Shown in pieces: positions 15,465 through 24,777 of a DNA stretch of 32,642 nt (the stretch's first letter is position 1; each line of letters opens with the position of its first letter). Source of the DNA: a virus; IMG/VR virus record IMGVR_UViG_3300030106_002099, positions 7,016-39,657 of that record; one strand, given 5' to 3'. The notes below the pieces were generated by a model. That model was not told the DNA's origin. It did no database searches and saw nothing but the letters and a program-made list of their open reading frames with translations. The position numbers were made by a program, and so were the translations under genes.

Positions 15465-17266
15465 TATGTAGGTGGTCTTAATGTGGTATCAATAATACCT
15501 TCTGATGCAAAATAACTACCAGGCTCTCTAAGGGTATTAAAATCTATACCTAGAATTTTATTTATTAATTGTTCTTCTTCGGTCACTTGTGGTGATGTTT
15601 GACCTGTCCTTGCTAAATAAGAGGTGCCTCTAATTATCGCTCTTCTGTCTTGCTCCATACTATCAACAACATTGTTTCTCGTTCTCGTTAACCTTTTCTT
15701 AATATCAGCAGGTTGTGTAAATATTGTAAGATTACCAAATATATCAGCAACGATTTGCCTGTCTAAGTTAGAAATAGTTTTACCAGATTCACCTAGTATT
15801 TCTCTAACGCTTTGTTGTGCAAGCACATCTAATGTTGTATTTATTCTTGTTGTTGGGTCTAAATCCTTCCAATCACCCAATGACATGCCTGCAGCAGCTG
15901 CTAATTTTGTCATGCTTTGTGTTAACCAACCTTTTACACCATATGCGTTTGGATCTTCTAAATCTTTAAATACTGCATCTAAATCTTTTAATGTTCTTTC
16001 ACTTCCAGAGAAGTTACGTATTGCTGTATCAATTGACTCCTCAGCTTCGCCAATAGACTCTGCTTCTTTGTAGTCCATTATGCCTGCATCTAATGCCTCG
16101 AGACTAGCTTCGTATTTTAAAAGTTCCTTTGCTTGTGTTTGTTTTCTAGCTTCTTCTTCTTGTAGTAAATCTCTAGCTGCTCTTTCCTCTGCAGCTTTTG
16201 CAGCTCCAGATGCTAAGCCTTCACCAAGTTGTCCTGTTCTTGCAAGCTCTCCACCTACATTTCTAATAAAATCTAAAAATCTGTCTGAGCCAAACACACC
16301 AGAGGTTTCTCTTGGTGGTAATTTAGATGCTCGCTCTCTACTAAGATCATCAATGGTTATTTCCGTATCAACATTCTGCAAGTCTATTTTTGGTTTTTCA
16401 AATGTTACACTTGGCTTAGTTTCAGGGACTAACTCAGGCACAGTCATACCCTCAAGTTCATCTAAAGCGTTTTGTATTTCATTTTCAACAGCTGGTGGTA
16501 AATCAACAGGCGCAGTTCTTTCTGGGCTAGGTAACTGTGATGTGAAGTCGGGTCTGTCATCTGGTAAAAGTTCTCCAAACTCATCTCTTCCTATCATGGA
16601 CTTTTCAAACTCTATTTGCCTTCTAGCTATATCAATGTCAGATGATCTTCCAAGAGTTTCGCCACCTGTCACGGGAGATGGTGTTAATGTAATAGGATCT
16701 TCAACAGCAGACACCTCTTTGTCAAGTTGACGCTCCTCTTCTAACAATTCATCTATATCTGAAGTTAAATCAACAGGTGATGATTGCAATATGTTTTTAA
16801 ATTCTTCTTCTGACCTGCCTCCACGCATGCCTGCTTCCATGGCACCTCTAAATCCAGCCCCATATATAGGTGAGTCATAGTCTGCTAATGCTCTTAGTCT
16901 AGGCTTTTTTTCCAATGTTTCTTCGGGTATTAGTTGTCTTGATATACCTGATAGTGCTGGTAGAAAAACACCTTTTGCAGTTCTACCATAATCTTCAATA
17001 AAAGACTGTGAAGATCTTAATGGCGTATCCAAATTTCTAGTCAATGGTATAGCTTTTCGATTTGTAACATCATCAAGTACAGCCTTTAAATCCATAGTTA
17101 ATGATATTTGTCCTGCATCAGAGCTATTGCGTAATGCAAACAATTCAGAATCAGATAAATTAGCTAATTGATTTGCAAAGTCTTGTGCGGTAATTCTATC
17201 AACTGAGCCATCTGCATAAGTAACAGACCCACCAGCTTGAAACATTTTTCTATTCAAAAAGTTCAT
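15464..17266 (-). CDS. Large virion structural protein
   Basis: A 600-residue acidic protein with an N-terminal helical part, a proline-rich low-complexity middle (about 190-300) and an alanine/glutamate-rich coiled region (about 355-415). No catalytic motif is visible. It sits between two other large structural genes, coupled to both by one-base overlaps. By position it is probably another internal or ejection protein, with no family name I can support. Confidence 0.65.
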   Translation of the reverse strand: MNFLNRKMFQAGGSVTYADGSVDRITAQDFANQLANLSDSELFALRNSSDAGQISLTMDLKAVLDDVTNRKAIPLTRNLDTPLRSSQSFIEDYGRTAKGVFLPALSGISRQLIPEETLEKKPRLRALADYDSPIYGAGFRGAMEAGMRGGRSEEEFKNILQSSPVDLTSDIDELLEEERQLDKEVSAVEDPITLTPSPVTGGETLGRSSDIDIARRQIEFEKSMIGRDEFGELLPDDRPDFTSQLPSPERTAPVDLPPAVENEIQNALDELEGMTVPELVPETKPSVTFEKPKIDLQNVDTEITIDDLSRERASKLPPRETSGVFGSDRFLDFIRNVGGELARTGQLGEGLASGAAKAAEERAARDLLQEEEARKQTQAKELLKYEASLEALDAGIMDYKEAESIGEAEESIDTAIRNFSGSERTLKDLDAVFKDLEDPNAYGVKGWLTQSMTKLAAAAGMSLGDWKDLDPTTRINTTLDVLAQQSVREILGESGKTISNLDRQIVADIFGNLTIFTQPADIKKRLTRTRNNVVDSMEQDRRAIIRGTSYLARTGQTSPQVTEEEQLINKILGIDFNTLREPGSYFASEGIIDTTLRPPT

Positions 17267-19506
17267 TAGCCACTTCCTTGTCTAGGAGCAAGAGCACCAT
17301 AAGCACTAAATGCAGCGCCTAGTCCTGCGGCCGTAGGATCAGTAGGCATACCATATTGAGAATCAATCTGTGTTCTAGATTGTTGATACCCAGGTAACAT
17401 ACTAGCTATTTGCCCTAGCACACCTAATGGTCTTTGCTGTTGTGCTAATTGTTGTTGGAAAATTCTAGCTAAGCCTGTCTCTGCTATGCCTCTACCAACA
17501 CCACCAAAGCCTGCTAGTTCGCCTCTTTGCCCTGCTCTAAGTTGTTCTTGGGTTGCACCAAGACCACTCATCTGTCCACCGTAGCCAGCAAGTTGTTGCC
17601 CTAGTTGTTGAGCGGCACTTCCTCTGCCAACACCAATACCAATTAATCCTTGTGCTCCTGTTCTCTTAGCTGCTTGTTGTCTGGCAAACTCGCTTAGTCC
17701 TGTCTGTTGTGCTTCACTAAACCCTCTTTGTCTAATATTACCAAGAGCCTGTGCTAAACCTTCTCCAAGAGCCTCTCTACGCTCCATAGCGCCAAGTCTA
17801 GCTCTACTGCCACCAAATGCACCAGAACCTATTTCCTGTGCTCTAGCAGCGATGTCTTGTTGCTCACCTGCCTCTAATACATCATCAATGGTTTGTTGTA
17901 CCACTGCATCTTCAAACGGGTTGAAGAACTGTTGTGTCATACTTGGGTCATAAGCACCCATAGTATCTTTGAATATTTCTTCAGCTTGAGTGTAATACGG
18001 GTCTTGTAAACCTTCAGCTCTTCTTGATTGTTCAATCGCTTGATTTATCAGCTCTCTATTTTGTTGTAAGAATGGCTCAAAACCACCCAACCCAGCAACA
18101 GCTTGTTGTCTTGCTAATAATTCTAATGGCGATAGGCCAGCTGTTTGTTGTAACGGCACATCACTGCCAATTAAGTTTGCACCTGCTTGTTGTAACTGTT
18201 GAAAGAAACCTGGCTGATCTGCTGTGCCAAAATAAAGAGATCGTATCAAAGGATCGGTTAATACTTCTGAGGCTTGTTGATTCAATAACACTGGATCAAT
18301 CGCACCTTGTTGCATTTGTTGATCTACTAAACTAGATGCATCACCAATATTGTCAGCGCCTGCGGTTACTAAGTCTGCCTGCTGACCTACAGTGCTACCT
18401 CTTAATGGTGGCTCTTCTATTGGCACTGAAGGTGGTGCTGGATCAAATGAAGGTATTGGCATACCACCACCAGGTATAGGCCTTGGTGTTTCACCTCTTT
18501 CATCAAACGTAGGTGAACCGCCTGGGAACATTAAGTCGTCTCTAACTGATATTGGCCCGCCAGGATCTCTAGCCAACGTATCTGTTGGGCCTCCACCTGG
18601 GCCGCCTATAGACATAGGGGGTGTTGGTCTTTCATTTGGTGCCGTAAATGGTATGCCCACTCCCCTCTGCATATTGCCAACAACAGGGTCATCTAGTCTG
18701 TCTATGGACATGGGGGGAGTTGGTCTAACCACATCAGGTTGTGGTGTTTGTGGAGGTGTTGGCTCTGATAATCTGTCAAAAATAGTTCCACCCTCTGGTA
18801 ATTGTTTTGCAAAATCTCTTATATCTGGTGCATCCTCTTTAATATCTAAATTAAAATCGCCTGGTGGCTGTATCGGTAAAGGTTGTTGCATAGCACCAAG
18901 TCTGTTCTCAAAATCATCTAGCCTTGACATAAGACCACTAGGATCAAAAGCTGGTGACGGTTGTGGTATATCTATACCTTGTCTAGCTATATTTAAAAAC
19001 TGTTCTCTAAAATCCTCTGGATTAAATGTTGGTGCTTGTCTATTTTCTAATGCACTGAGTCTATTTTGCAAAGCAGATGGGTCGAATTGAGGTATGTTTG
19101 ATATACGATCACTTAAACCTTGTATACCAGCTTGTAATTGTGAAGGATCAAACTGTGGTATTTCTCTGCCTTCAAGCGCTTGTAGTCTCCTACGCAACGC
19201 AGAATCATCGAATTGTCTAAAGTTTGCTAGTCTATCTTGTAAACCACCTATTTGTCTTTGCAAATTAGTAGGATCAAATTGTCTAAAGTTCGCAAATTGA
19301 TCTTGTAACCCAGCAATACCTTGTTGTAAAGCAGATGGGTCAAACTGTGGCACACGTCTGCCCTCTAGAGCTCTTAATCTTCTGCGTAGTTCAGAGTCAT
19401 CAAAACTAGGAGTGGGTGGCACAGGTCTGCCAACTGCAACTGGATTTGATATAGGTCTTCTACTAGGTCTGCCGATTGGTGACATTAGCATAGATCTTAT
19501 ATTCAT
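17266..19506 (-). CDS. Repeat-containing virion structural protein
   Basis: A 746-residue protein in three parts. Residues about 35-205 are eight imperfect 20-26-residue repeats beginning F-D/N-x-S/E-x-L/F. Residues about 210-370 are proline/glycine-rich with two copies of R-P-T-P-P-M-S-I. The C-terminal part (about 390-746) is helical and rich in Gln, Ala and Gly, with a G-S-G-A-F-G-G-S-R-A-R segment often seen in internal virion proteins of marine podovirus-like phages (from memory). It has no signal peptide. It is coupled to neighbours by one-base overlaps. It is probably an internal or tail-associated protein. Confidence 0.68.
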   Translation of the reverse strand: MNIRSMLMSPIGRPSRRPISNPVAVGRPVPPTPSFDDSELRRRLRALEGRRVPQFDPSALQQGIAGLQDQFANFRQFDPTNLQRQIGGLQDRLANFRQFDDSALRRRLQALEGREIPQFDPSQLQAGIQGLSDRISNIPQFDPSALQNRLSALENRQAPTFNPEDFREQFLNIARQGIDIPQPSPAFDPSGLMSRLDDFENRLGAMQQPLPIQPPGDFNLDIKEDAPDIRDFAKQLPEGGTIFDRLSEPTPPQTPQPDVVRPTPPMSIDRLDDPVVGNMQRGVGIPFTAPNERPTPPMSIGGPGGGPTDTLARDPGGPISVRDDLMFPGGSPTFDERGETPRPIPGGGMPIPSFDPAPPSVPIEEPPLRGSTVGQQADLVTAGADNIGDASSLVDQQMQQGAIDPVLLNQQASEVLTDPLIRSLYFGTADQPGFFQQLQQAGANLIGSDVPLQQTAGLSPLELLARQQAVAGLGGFEPFLQQNRELINQAIEQSRRAEGLQDPYYTQAEEIFKDTMGAYDPSMTQQFFNPFEDAVVQQTIDDVLEAGEQQDIAARAQEIGSGAFGGSRARLGAMERREALGEGLAQALGNIRQRGFSEAQQTGLSEFARQQAAKRTGAQGLIGIGVGRGSAAQQLGQQLAGYGGQMSGLGATQEQLRAGQRGELAGFGGVGRGIAETGLARIFQQQLAQQQRPLGVLGQIASMLPGYQQSRTQIDSQYGMPTDPTAAGLGAAFSAYGALAPRQGSG
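18895..19404 (-). repeat. Coding repeats, F-D-x-S-x-L units
   Basis: Eight tandem units with F-D (once F-N) at residues 35, 55, 77, 99, 119, 141, 161 and 187 of the 746-residue protein. The spacing alternates mainly between 20 and 22 residues. Each unit has an amphipathic L-x-x-R/G-L/I-x-x-L helix. The DNA repeats are diverged but recognisable, pointing to internal duplication. Confidence 0.75.
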
Positions 19507-20723
19507 TACACTGCACCTATGTCGTTATATTGCTCAAACATTTTCATAAGTCTATCCATGTTCCTTGCGCCCTTTTGTCTGTTAGGTTTACCACTTGGCA
19601 TAATTTCAATGCCAGTTTCTGATTTTGTAACCTTAAACCCACCTAACCCATTGTTTGCAGCAGATGTCATAACAAACTCACCATCACTGAGCATAGCAGG
19701 TATATCATCACTTGTGCCTGTACCAGGGCCTATTGACGGGCCACCCATACGCATATCTAATTCTTGTAATCCACCCATAGCTGCAGGCTTTCTAATGCCT
19801 AGATCAAAACCCGTAAACGTAGGAGCAGGCATAAGATCTGGTCTAATCGATTGTCTTATATCTTTAAGCCCACCTTCTTTCTTTTTAAAATCTTCTTTCA
19901 CAGCTTTGCCATACAATGCTGCTAAAGCCATGAGACCAGCGTTCCCACCTAGTCCACCGCCATCTCCGATTCCACTGCCAATGTTTCTTAAAAGTCCTGG
20001 GTCTTCTGCTGTGCCTAAAAACGTGTCTCTTAAGAAAGGGCCAAATTGTCCCCCTAACGGGCCTGTATTCATTGCTTGTTGATATGCTGCTAATTCCTCT
20101 GGGCTCAATTCAGCCATTTGTTCTTGTGTCAAAGTTGGCTGATTACGTCTCATACCACCAAACACATTATCAATAAAATTTTTATCGTCTGACCCTTTTA
20201 TAAAAAAGTCTCTAAATCTTCCGTCTTTACCAAACAAAGGTCTTGATTTATCTATTTTTGAAGCTGCGTCAGTAACTCCGCCTTTGCCAGCAAACTTAGA
20301 CCCAACCCCAACAGTTAATCCTGCAAGTAAAGCATCTTTTGTTGAGGCACCACCTGCTTTGCTTATGCCTCCACTGATTAAACCTTTTATGGCTGGGGTT
20401 AGAGCCTGAAAACCTGGTATAAAAGGTAAAGCAACCGCTGCTATAGGAGCGACTTTTTTTACTACTTTCTTAAGACTTTTACCTAATTTTTTAAGAAACC
20501 CAAACTCAGCCATACCTGTGATTGGATTGATTGACATGCCTTGACCTACAGTATATTCATTCGGATCAAGCCCTACAGCGATCATTTCTTGCTTAATTGT
20601 TTCTTGAGTTTCGGGAGACAGCACTGGTGGTACAACCATTTCGCCTGGTGCTACGTGGGCGATCATAGAATCTTCCCCTCTGCCTAGACCTGCTATACCG
20701 CCTGGATTATTCATTTCATTCAT
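19506..20723 (-). CDS. Virion-associated structural protein
   Basis: About 405 residues. The N-terminal part has A-P-G-E-M-V-V-P-P, a basic patch (K-K-L-G-K-S-L-K-K-V-V-K-K-V) and a hydrophobic glycine-rich region (about 90-150). The C-terminus carries the S-D-G-E-F-V-M-T motif (about residues 351-358), which I recall from many phage internal or tail proteins. The ATG at 20723 is used here; a TTG at 20729 has slightly better spacing from GAGG and would add two residues. It is first of four coupled large structural genes, just after a 2OG oxygenase gene. Confidence 0.65.
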   Translation of the reverse strand: MNEMNNPGGIAGLGRGEDSMIAHVAPGEMVVPPVLSPETQETIKQEMIAVGLDPNEYTVGQGMSINPITGMAEFGFLKKLGKSLKKVVKKVAPIAAVALPFIPGFQALTPAIKGLISGGISKAGGASTKDALLAGLTVGVGSKFAGKGGVTDAASKIDKSRPLFGKDGRFRDFFIKGSDDKNFIDNVFGGMRRNQPTLTQEQMAELSPEELAAYQQAMNTGPLGGQFGPFLRDTFLGTAEDPGLLRNIGSGIGDGGGLGGNAGLMALAALYGKAVKEDFKKKEGGLKDIRQSIRPDLMPAPTFTGFDLGIRKPAAMGGLQELDMRMGGPSIGPGTGTSDDIPAMLSDGEFVMTSAANNGLGGFKVTKSETGIEIMPSGKPNRQKGARNMDRLMKMFEQYNDIGAV

Positions 20724-20730
20724 GCTCAAA

Positions 20731-21438
20731 TCATTCCTCGTTACATGTTAACCAAAATACCAAAAGGTATCTATCTCCTGATTCTACTGCTAGCCCTCTA
20801 TGCATATGCGTAAAACTAGGAAAAATTAGAGCGTGGCCTGTAGGTAATGGCTCAACTGTACCACGTTTTAAAAACTCAGTTCCGCCACCTTTGTACTCCC
20901 CCGTGTTCAAAGGAACTACCATACTTATGTCGGCACTAGCATCGTGATGCCAAGCACCTTGTTTTTTATCCTTTAAATTATAGTTTGCTATCTGGATTCC
21001 ACCCCCGTCTACGTGCCTATTCCAAATATTCAAAAATATAGGATTACCAATAGTATATATCGTTTGCATTAAAGATTGAAATATTTGTGGACAATTATCT
21101 TGAAAAGTTATTTCTGGTATTTGTCGTAAATTATCCTCTTCTAGGTTTGGTTTGAATCCAAAAAAAGACTCAAGGTGTTTCATTTCATCTAATAATATTT
21201 CACAAAACTTAGCTGAAAAGAATGGCACAGTGTAAACATCTTTTAATGGCTCATCTATTATTTTGTCTAATGCTGTAGGTTTTGGTGAGTTGGTACCACT
21301 TTCTTCATAAAAATCTACGATCGGATTGATTGAGTTTTTAACTGCTTTGAGGGTATCTTTTTGTATGTACCAATCGCTTGGATATGTAAGTAATAAGTTT
21401 TTTGGTTGATAAATAAGGTTTTCAGCTACGTTTATCAT
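20731..21438 (-). CDS. 2OG-Fe(II) oxygenase
   Basis: A 235-residue Fe(II)/2-oxoglutarate-dependent dioxygenase of the prolyl-hydroxylase-like type. The metal triad is W-H-H-D (His164 with Asp166) and the distal histidine in T-H-M-H-R-G (His213, or His211). The 2OG-binding arginine is R223 in S-G-D-R-Y. A G-G-G-T-E-F-L strand lies between them, as in the family. The start overlaps the upstream stop as ATGA. It lies inside the structural operon, so it might hydroxylate a virion protein, but such enzymes are common in marine phages and the substrate is unknown. Confidence 0.88.
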   Translation of the reverse strand: MINVAENLIYQPKNLLLTYPSDWYIQKDTLKAVKNSINPIVDFYEESGTNSPKPTALDKIIDEPLKDVYTVPFFSAKFCEILLDEMKHLESFFGFKPNLEEDNLRQIPEITFQDNCPQIFQSLMQTIYTIGNPIFLNIWNRHVDGGGIQIANYNLKDKKQGAWHHDASADISMVVPLNTGEYKGGGTEFLKRGTVEPLPTGHALIFPSFTHMHRGLAVESGDRYLLVFWLTCNEE

Positions 21439-21761
21439 AACTCTATAGTGGTTGCTCCTGCTATCTTGATAGTGACTGAGCCTACCTCTGATGACATTTC
21501 AAAACCTTTAGCAAGCGATCGCTCACCTATATCCACCCACTTGTTACCTGTATATACCTGTAGAACACCAACAGTAGTGTTCCAAATGATGCTTCCTGCA
21601 TTAAATTGTAAGGTATTTTTTTCTGCATCAGAGATTTGCCTCACGTTGTCTGTATCAACAGCACCTAAGTTAATTTCAAGTATTCTTACTAATCTATTGA
21701 AAACATCTGAAGTAACTTGCTCTGTGGCTAATGGTAACTGTGTTTGTAAGATCTTACTCAT
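21435..21761 (-). CDS. Small probable structural protein
   Basis: A 108-residue protein with a helical N-terminal half and a beta-rich segment containing G-S-I-I-W-N-T-T-V-G-V-L-Q-V-Y-T-G (about residues 56-72). That kind of segment is frequent in phage fibre and neck-associated proteins where a short beta unit ends in a W. It overlaps both neighbours (ATGA-type). It is likely a minor virion component; no named family. Confidence 0.55.
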   Translation of the reverse strand: MSKILQTQLPLATEQVTSDVFNRLVRILEINLGAVDTDNVRQISDAEKNTLQFNAGSIIWNTTVGVLQVYTGNKWVDIGERSLAKGFEMSSEVGSVTIKIAGATTIEL

Positions 21762-23626
21762 CTTTTACCATCTGGCTTTATGTCAATCCTTGTTGCTCCT
21801 AATCTCCATCCAATAGATAAATTACCATCATTTGTAGCATCATCGTCAGACTCAAAGCGTAAAGCTATCTGTCTTGATCTGCTCCGTACATAGACTTGTT
21901 GTGTGTTTGCACTTACTACGTTTGTTGAATTGGTTGCTAATGAATCACCAGGAAAGTTCCTTGTTTTTAAAACTATGTTTACATTGCCGCTGTTTGCATC
22001 TTCAATAAACTTGTAATCAGGTATGATACGTTTTAAGAAACTAAACTGTTCACCATCGCCAATATCTAGGTCAGAACTTTCAATAAAAACATTGGTCATA
22101 GGTGAGCCATCATCATTGAAACCTTTTTCTTGTTGGTATAGATAGGCATTTGCAACTGCTCTTGGATAATTTTCTATACCAGAATCTAGCCAAGCTGTTC
22201 TAACTAATTGCCCATAAAACCATATATTTTCAACATAATTGTAAATTACGTATCTATCTATCTCATTAGAGCCACTAGAGCAATAAAACCAACCTACTTC
22301 ACTTTTATCTTTTATGGTAAACGCATGTATTTTAAATGATTGTATTAAATTTATATCGTTAAACACGTAGTTATGTACAGAACATGGCAATGTTTGCACT
22401 GATCCATTATAAGAGTAAAAATTGTTATAACTCATCCAGTACACACCACTTGGCGTAGTTATGGCAGCTTTAGGGCCAATGAGTCCTGTGCCTTCATTAA
22501 TAAGGTTAATACCAAAAGTAAAAGGCGGCCCTATAAATTGCATACTGTAAAGAGCGGTATCTGTCCAAATAAGAGTTTCCTGTCTTGCTTTTACACCACC
22601 AATAATGGAAGAGCCGCTTGACAACCTCAGTGAACCTGCAGTGTTCGTTGTCAAGGGCTCAAAATCTAACTCATTTTCTTGATCACTAAAAGCTACTAAC
22701 ATTGGATCTATAGTGCCTGTTCTTGAAGAACCAGAGATAGGATCAGCACCTAAAACTATTAAATGTCTATCTTTTTCTGACGTTAAAACTTGTAATCCTT
22801 TTGTTGGCACTAAGTTTGCACCAGAGATGGCTGAAAGTTCAACAGCTCTTGTTGTAAGACCACCAGACTCTAGCCACCTAAAGATACCACCGTTACGTTG
22901 GTTTATAATTAAATTTTCGCCAAAGTTATCGTGTGTCCATGTACGTAACTGGTTTGTATTAGACAAAGCTGATGCTTGACCAAAAGCACCTATGCCCCAA
23001 CCATTTAGTCCCCAACCTGTACCAGGAACATATACATCTAGTCCTACGTTGACTTGGTATGCTCCTACAACACTTGATCCACCATTACCACTGTCAGATG
23101 AATTTGCCGTTACCGTTGTGCCACTGGTATCTTTGGCTTCAATAGTGTAACTATTTGCATTTACTACTGTAGCTACTTGGTATTCTTGATTGAGCACAGC
23201 AGCCGTAATATTGCCACCAAGAGAAGATGCACCACTAAATGTTACAAAATCATTCTGTACAGCACCATGAGCAGTGTCAGCCACAGTAATTGTAGCGTCA
23301 CCGTTTGTTGCAGAGAAAGTTACATCACCAGCAGAAGTTGTAGATCTTATAGGTGTAACGTCATTAAAGTTACCACCAGATTCAATATAGTATTTTAGAT
23401 GTGATCCTAACCCAAGATACTTTGTGCCCTCTAAGGCAATCCAAGGATGCAAAGCTCTAACAGTGCCTAGATATGTATTTGATGTAAGTTTTTCCCAACC
23501 TCCAAACTTTTCAGGTCTACCCTTCCTAAAACGAACTAAATTACAATCAAACCAACCGCCTTCATTATCGTAAGCTGTGCCCTCTCTGTTAATACCTGGT
23601 CTGAATGTTATTTTTTGTAGAGGCAT
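21758..23626 (-). CDS. Virion protein, possibly tail/neck stabilisation type
   Basis: A 622-residue beta-rich structural protein. I take the ATG at 23626 (two bases after the lysozyme stop) because the product then begins M-P-L-Q-K-I-T-F-R-P-G-I-N-R-E-G-T, a start I recall from many uncultured marine phage proteins. The longer frame to 23689 overlaps the lysozyme. Residues about 95-185 look like an inserted Ig-like or repeat module. The remainder, with many W/Y/G-rich strands such as a T-L-I-W-T-D-T-A-L-Y segment, resembles P22 gp10-type packaged-DNA stabilisation proteins in general pattern. That resemblance is tentative. Confidence 0.7.
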   Translation of the reverse strand: MPLQKITFRPGINREGTAYDNEGGWFDCNLVRFRKGRPEKFGGWEKLTSNTYLGTVRALHPWIALEGTKYLGLGSHLKYYIESGGNFNDVTPIRSTTSAGDVTFSATNGDATITVADTAHGAVQNDFVTFSGASSLGGNITAAVLNQEYQVATVVNANSYTIEAKDTSGTTVTANSSDSGNGGSSVVGAYQVNVGLDVYVPGTGWGLNGWGIGAFGQASALSNTNQLRTWTHDNFGENLIINQRNGGIFRWLESGGLTTRAVELSAISGANLVPTKGLQVLTSEKDRHLIVLGADPISGSSRTGTIDPMLVAFSDQENELDFEPLTTNTAGSLRLSSGSSIIGGVKARQETLIWTDTALYSMQFIGPPFTFGINLINEGTGLIGPKAAITTPSGVYWMSYNNFYSYNGSVQTLPCSVHNYVFNDINLIQSFKIHAFTIKDKSEVGWFYCSSGSNEIDRYVIYNYVENIWFYGQLVRTAWLDSGIENYPRAVANAYLYQQEKGFNDDGSPMTNVFIESSDLDIGDGEQFSFLKRIIPDYKFIEDANSGNVNIVLKTRNFPGDSLATNSTNVVSANTQQVYVRSRSRQIALRFESDDDATNDGNLSIGWRLGATRIDIKPDGKR

Positions 23627-23627
23627 A

Positions 23628-24083
23628 TTAAATGTGATGCCACTCTTTGCCTTCAAACAACAAAGATTCTGCTTGTCTCCTGCGTTCAAGTCCTTCTAAA
23701 ACTACTTTTTCTCCATTAACTCTAGCCTTATTCCACTTACGCATTTGATGTGGGACTTCCTCTTTTTTGTTGTCGTTTAGCACTTTTAACATTGTACTGT
23801 TGTTAAGGTTTGTGGGGCCTAAGTTATAAGTCCATGCAACTAAAGCATCAAACTCATTCTGACTAAGTGGTATAAATACAGCGTCACTTACGTATGCTCC
23901 GTACACTGGCAACTCTTCATGCAACCATTGGTCTGCTTGTTCTTGTGTACAAGTATCGCCTTCTTTTACATTTTTTGTTCTGCCATAGCCTATTGTCCAT
24001 TTCCCTGCAGCACATTTATAGGCCTCTAACTCGCAGCCTTCAAATTTTTTTATTAAACTCACACCTTCTTGTGAAATTTCCAT
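23628..24083 (-). CDS. Endolysin, GH24 T4/P21-type lysozyme
   Basis: A 151-residue muramidase that cleaves peptidoglycan for lysis. The catalytic region is intact: Glu15 in K-K-F-E-G, Cys24 in the Y-K-C-A-A-G-K-W-T-I-G-Y-G segment (positions 22-34, in the place of the usual Asp, as in many lambdoid R/P21-type enzymes) and Thr30. The frame opens earlier (24140), but the ATG at 24083 follows AAAGGAGAATAAT and lies one base after the holin stop, so it is chosen. No signal-arrest segment is present with this start, so export depends on the holin. Confidence 0.92.
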   Translation of the reverse strand: MEISQEGVSLIKKFEGCELEAYKCAAGKWTIGYGRTKNVKEGDTCTQEQADQWLHEELPVYGAYVSDAVFIPLSQNEFDALVAWTYNLGPTNLNNSTMLKVLNDNKKEEVPHQMRKWNKARVNGEKVVLEGLERRRQAESLLFEGKEWHHI

Positions 24084-24084
24084 A

Positions 24085-24564
24085 TTATTCTCCTTTGTCG
24101 CCTGAGTGAGACGCTCCAAAATAGAACGAAATAATAGCACTCGCTAATCCTCCTAAATATCCTAGTACAAGATTTATTAAAGCTTCAGAATTTTGTTCTG
24201 GTGGTTGTAGTGTCACCAAGAATATGTAACCCAAAAAACCGCCAATAGTGGCTATGCCAATGATCCTTGCTGTCCAGTCTTTACTAAACATACCTCTTGC
24301 ATTTTGTTTATCTTCTGTTTCAAGCTTAAATACATCAACTTCGAGTTCTTTCATCTTAACTTTAAAGTCTTGTTCTGCTTTCTTAATTTCCATCATTTGT
24401 TCTGGAGTAGCGTTTTGAATTGCTGTTTGTATGTCTTTTGGATTGTTTGCACAACCAAGCACATCTGCAATCATATTACCTGCCATACCGCCCATAGGGC
24501 CGCCTAAAGCTGTACCTATAGTTGGAGCAACTTGCCCTAATAAACCTTTTAAAATTTTTTTCAT
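24085..24564 (-). CDS. Holin, GTA/3TM-type
   Basis: A 159-residue membrane protein. A glycine-rich, weakly hydrophobic N-terminus (about 8-36) precedes a charged coiled linker (about 50-90) containing the E-D-K-Q-N-A-R motif at 84-90. Two clear membrane spans follow at about 99-120 and 128-149, and then a polar tail. This matches the 'holin of 3TMs' family associated with gene-transfer agents and many phages. It lies directly before the lysozyme, overlapping the upstream small membrane gene by four bases. The annotation rests on topology plus context. Confidence 0.75.
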   Translation of the reverse strand: MKKILKGLLGQVAPTIGTALGGPMGGMAGNMIADVLGCANNPKDIQTAIQNATPEQMMEIKKAEQDFKVKMKELEVDVFKLETEDKQNARGMFSKDWTARIIGIATIGGFLGYIFLVTLQPPEQNSEALINLVLGYLGGLASAIISFYFGASHSGDKGE

Positions 24565-24776
24565 AATATCACCGTAGTAAATACTGCTATAGCTAAAGCA
24601 CCAACAAAACTAAAAACACCAAATGTTGCCATTCTTATAGTGGTGTTAATAGATGCAATCTCTTGTTTTATATCAGCAAACTCATTGAAAGCAGTTTTCC
24701 AACGTTCTGCGTTTTCTTTTTTTGATACAGCTAAATCTTTAGCTACGTCTTGAACTGTTAGTCTTTTGTTAACCAT
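24561..24776 (-). CDS. Small membrane protein of the lysis cassette
   Basis: A 71-residue protein with a polar helical N-terminus (1-48) and a single C-terminal membrane span (about 49-71). Such tail-anchored proteins next to holin and endolysin genes often act as accessory holins, antiholins or spanin-like proteins, but the sequence does not decide. It starts one base after the stop of the adenylate cyclase and overlaps the holin start. There is no lipobox, so it is not an outer-membrane spanin. Confidence 0.6.
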   Translation of the reverse strand: MVNKRLTVQDVAKDLAVSKKENAERWKTAFNEFADIKQEIASINTTIRMATFGVFSFVGALAIAVFTTVIL

Positions 24777-24777
24777 A

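Noticed and set aside
18392-19090. Long plus-strand open frame opposite the repeat-containing virion protein.
   Set aside because: It is an antisense shadow of a proline/glycine-rich coding region, has no ribosome binding site and lies in the wrong direction for the late operon. Other long antisense frames (for example 16080-16730, 15624-16073, 19519-20082) were rejected for the same reason.
3841-21450. The 13-base CACTATAGAGTTA occurs on the minus strand at 3841-3853 and 21438-21450 and resembles the core of a T7-type phage RNA polymerase promoter.
   Set aside because: The second copy lies within codons of a real gene end, only two copies were found, CTATAG is frequent in this AT-rich DNA, and no single-subunit RNA polymerase gene is visible.
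23627-23689. Upstream extension of the 622-residue virion protein to 23689.
   Set aside because: It would overlap the lysozyme C-terminus in another frame; the internal ATG at 23626 gives a conserved-looking start two bases after the lysozyme stop.
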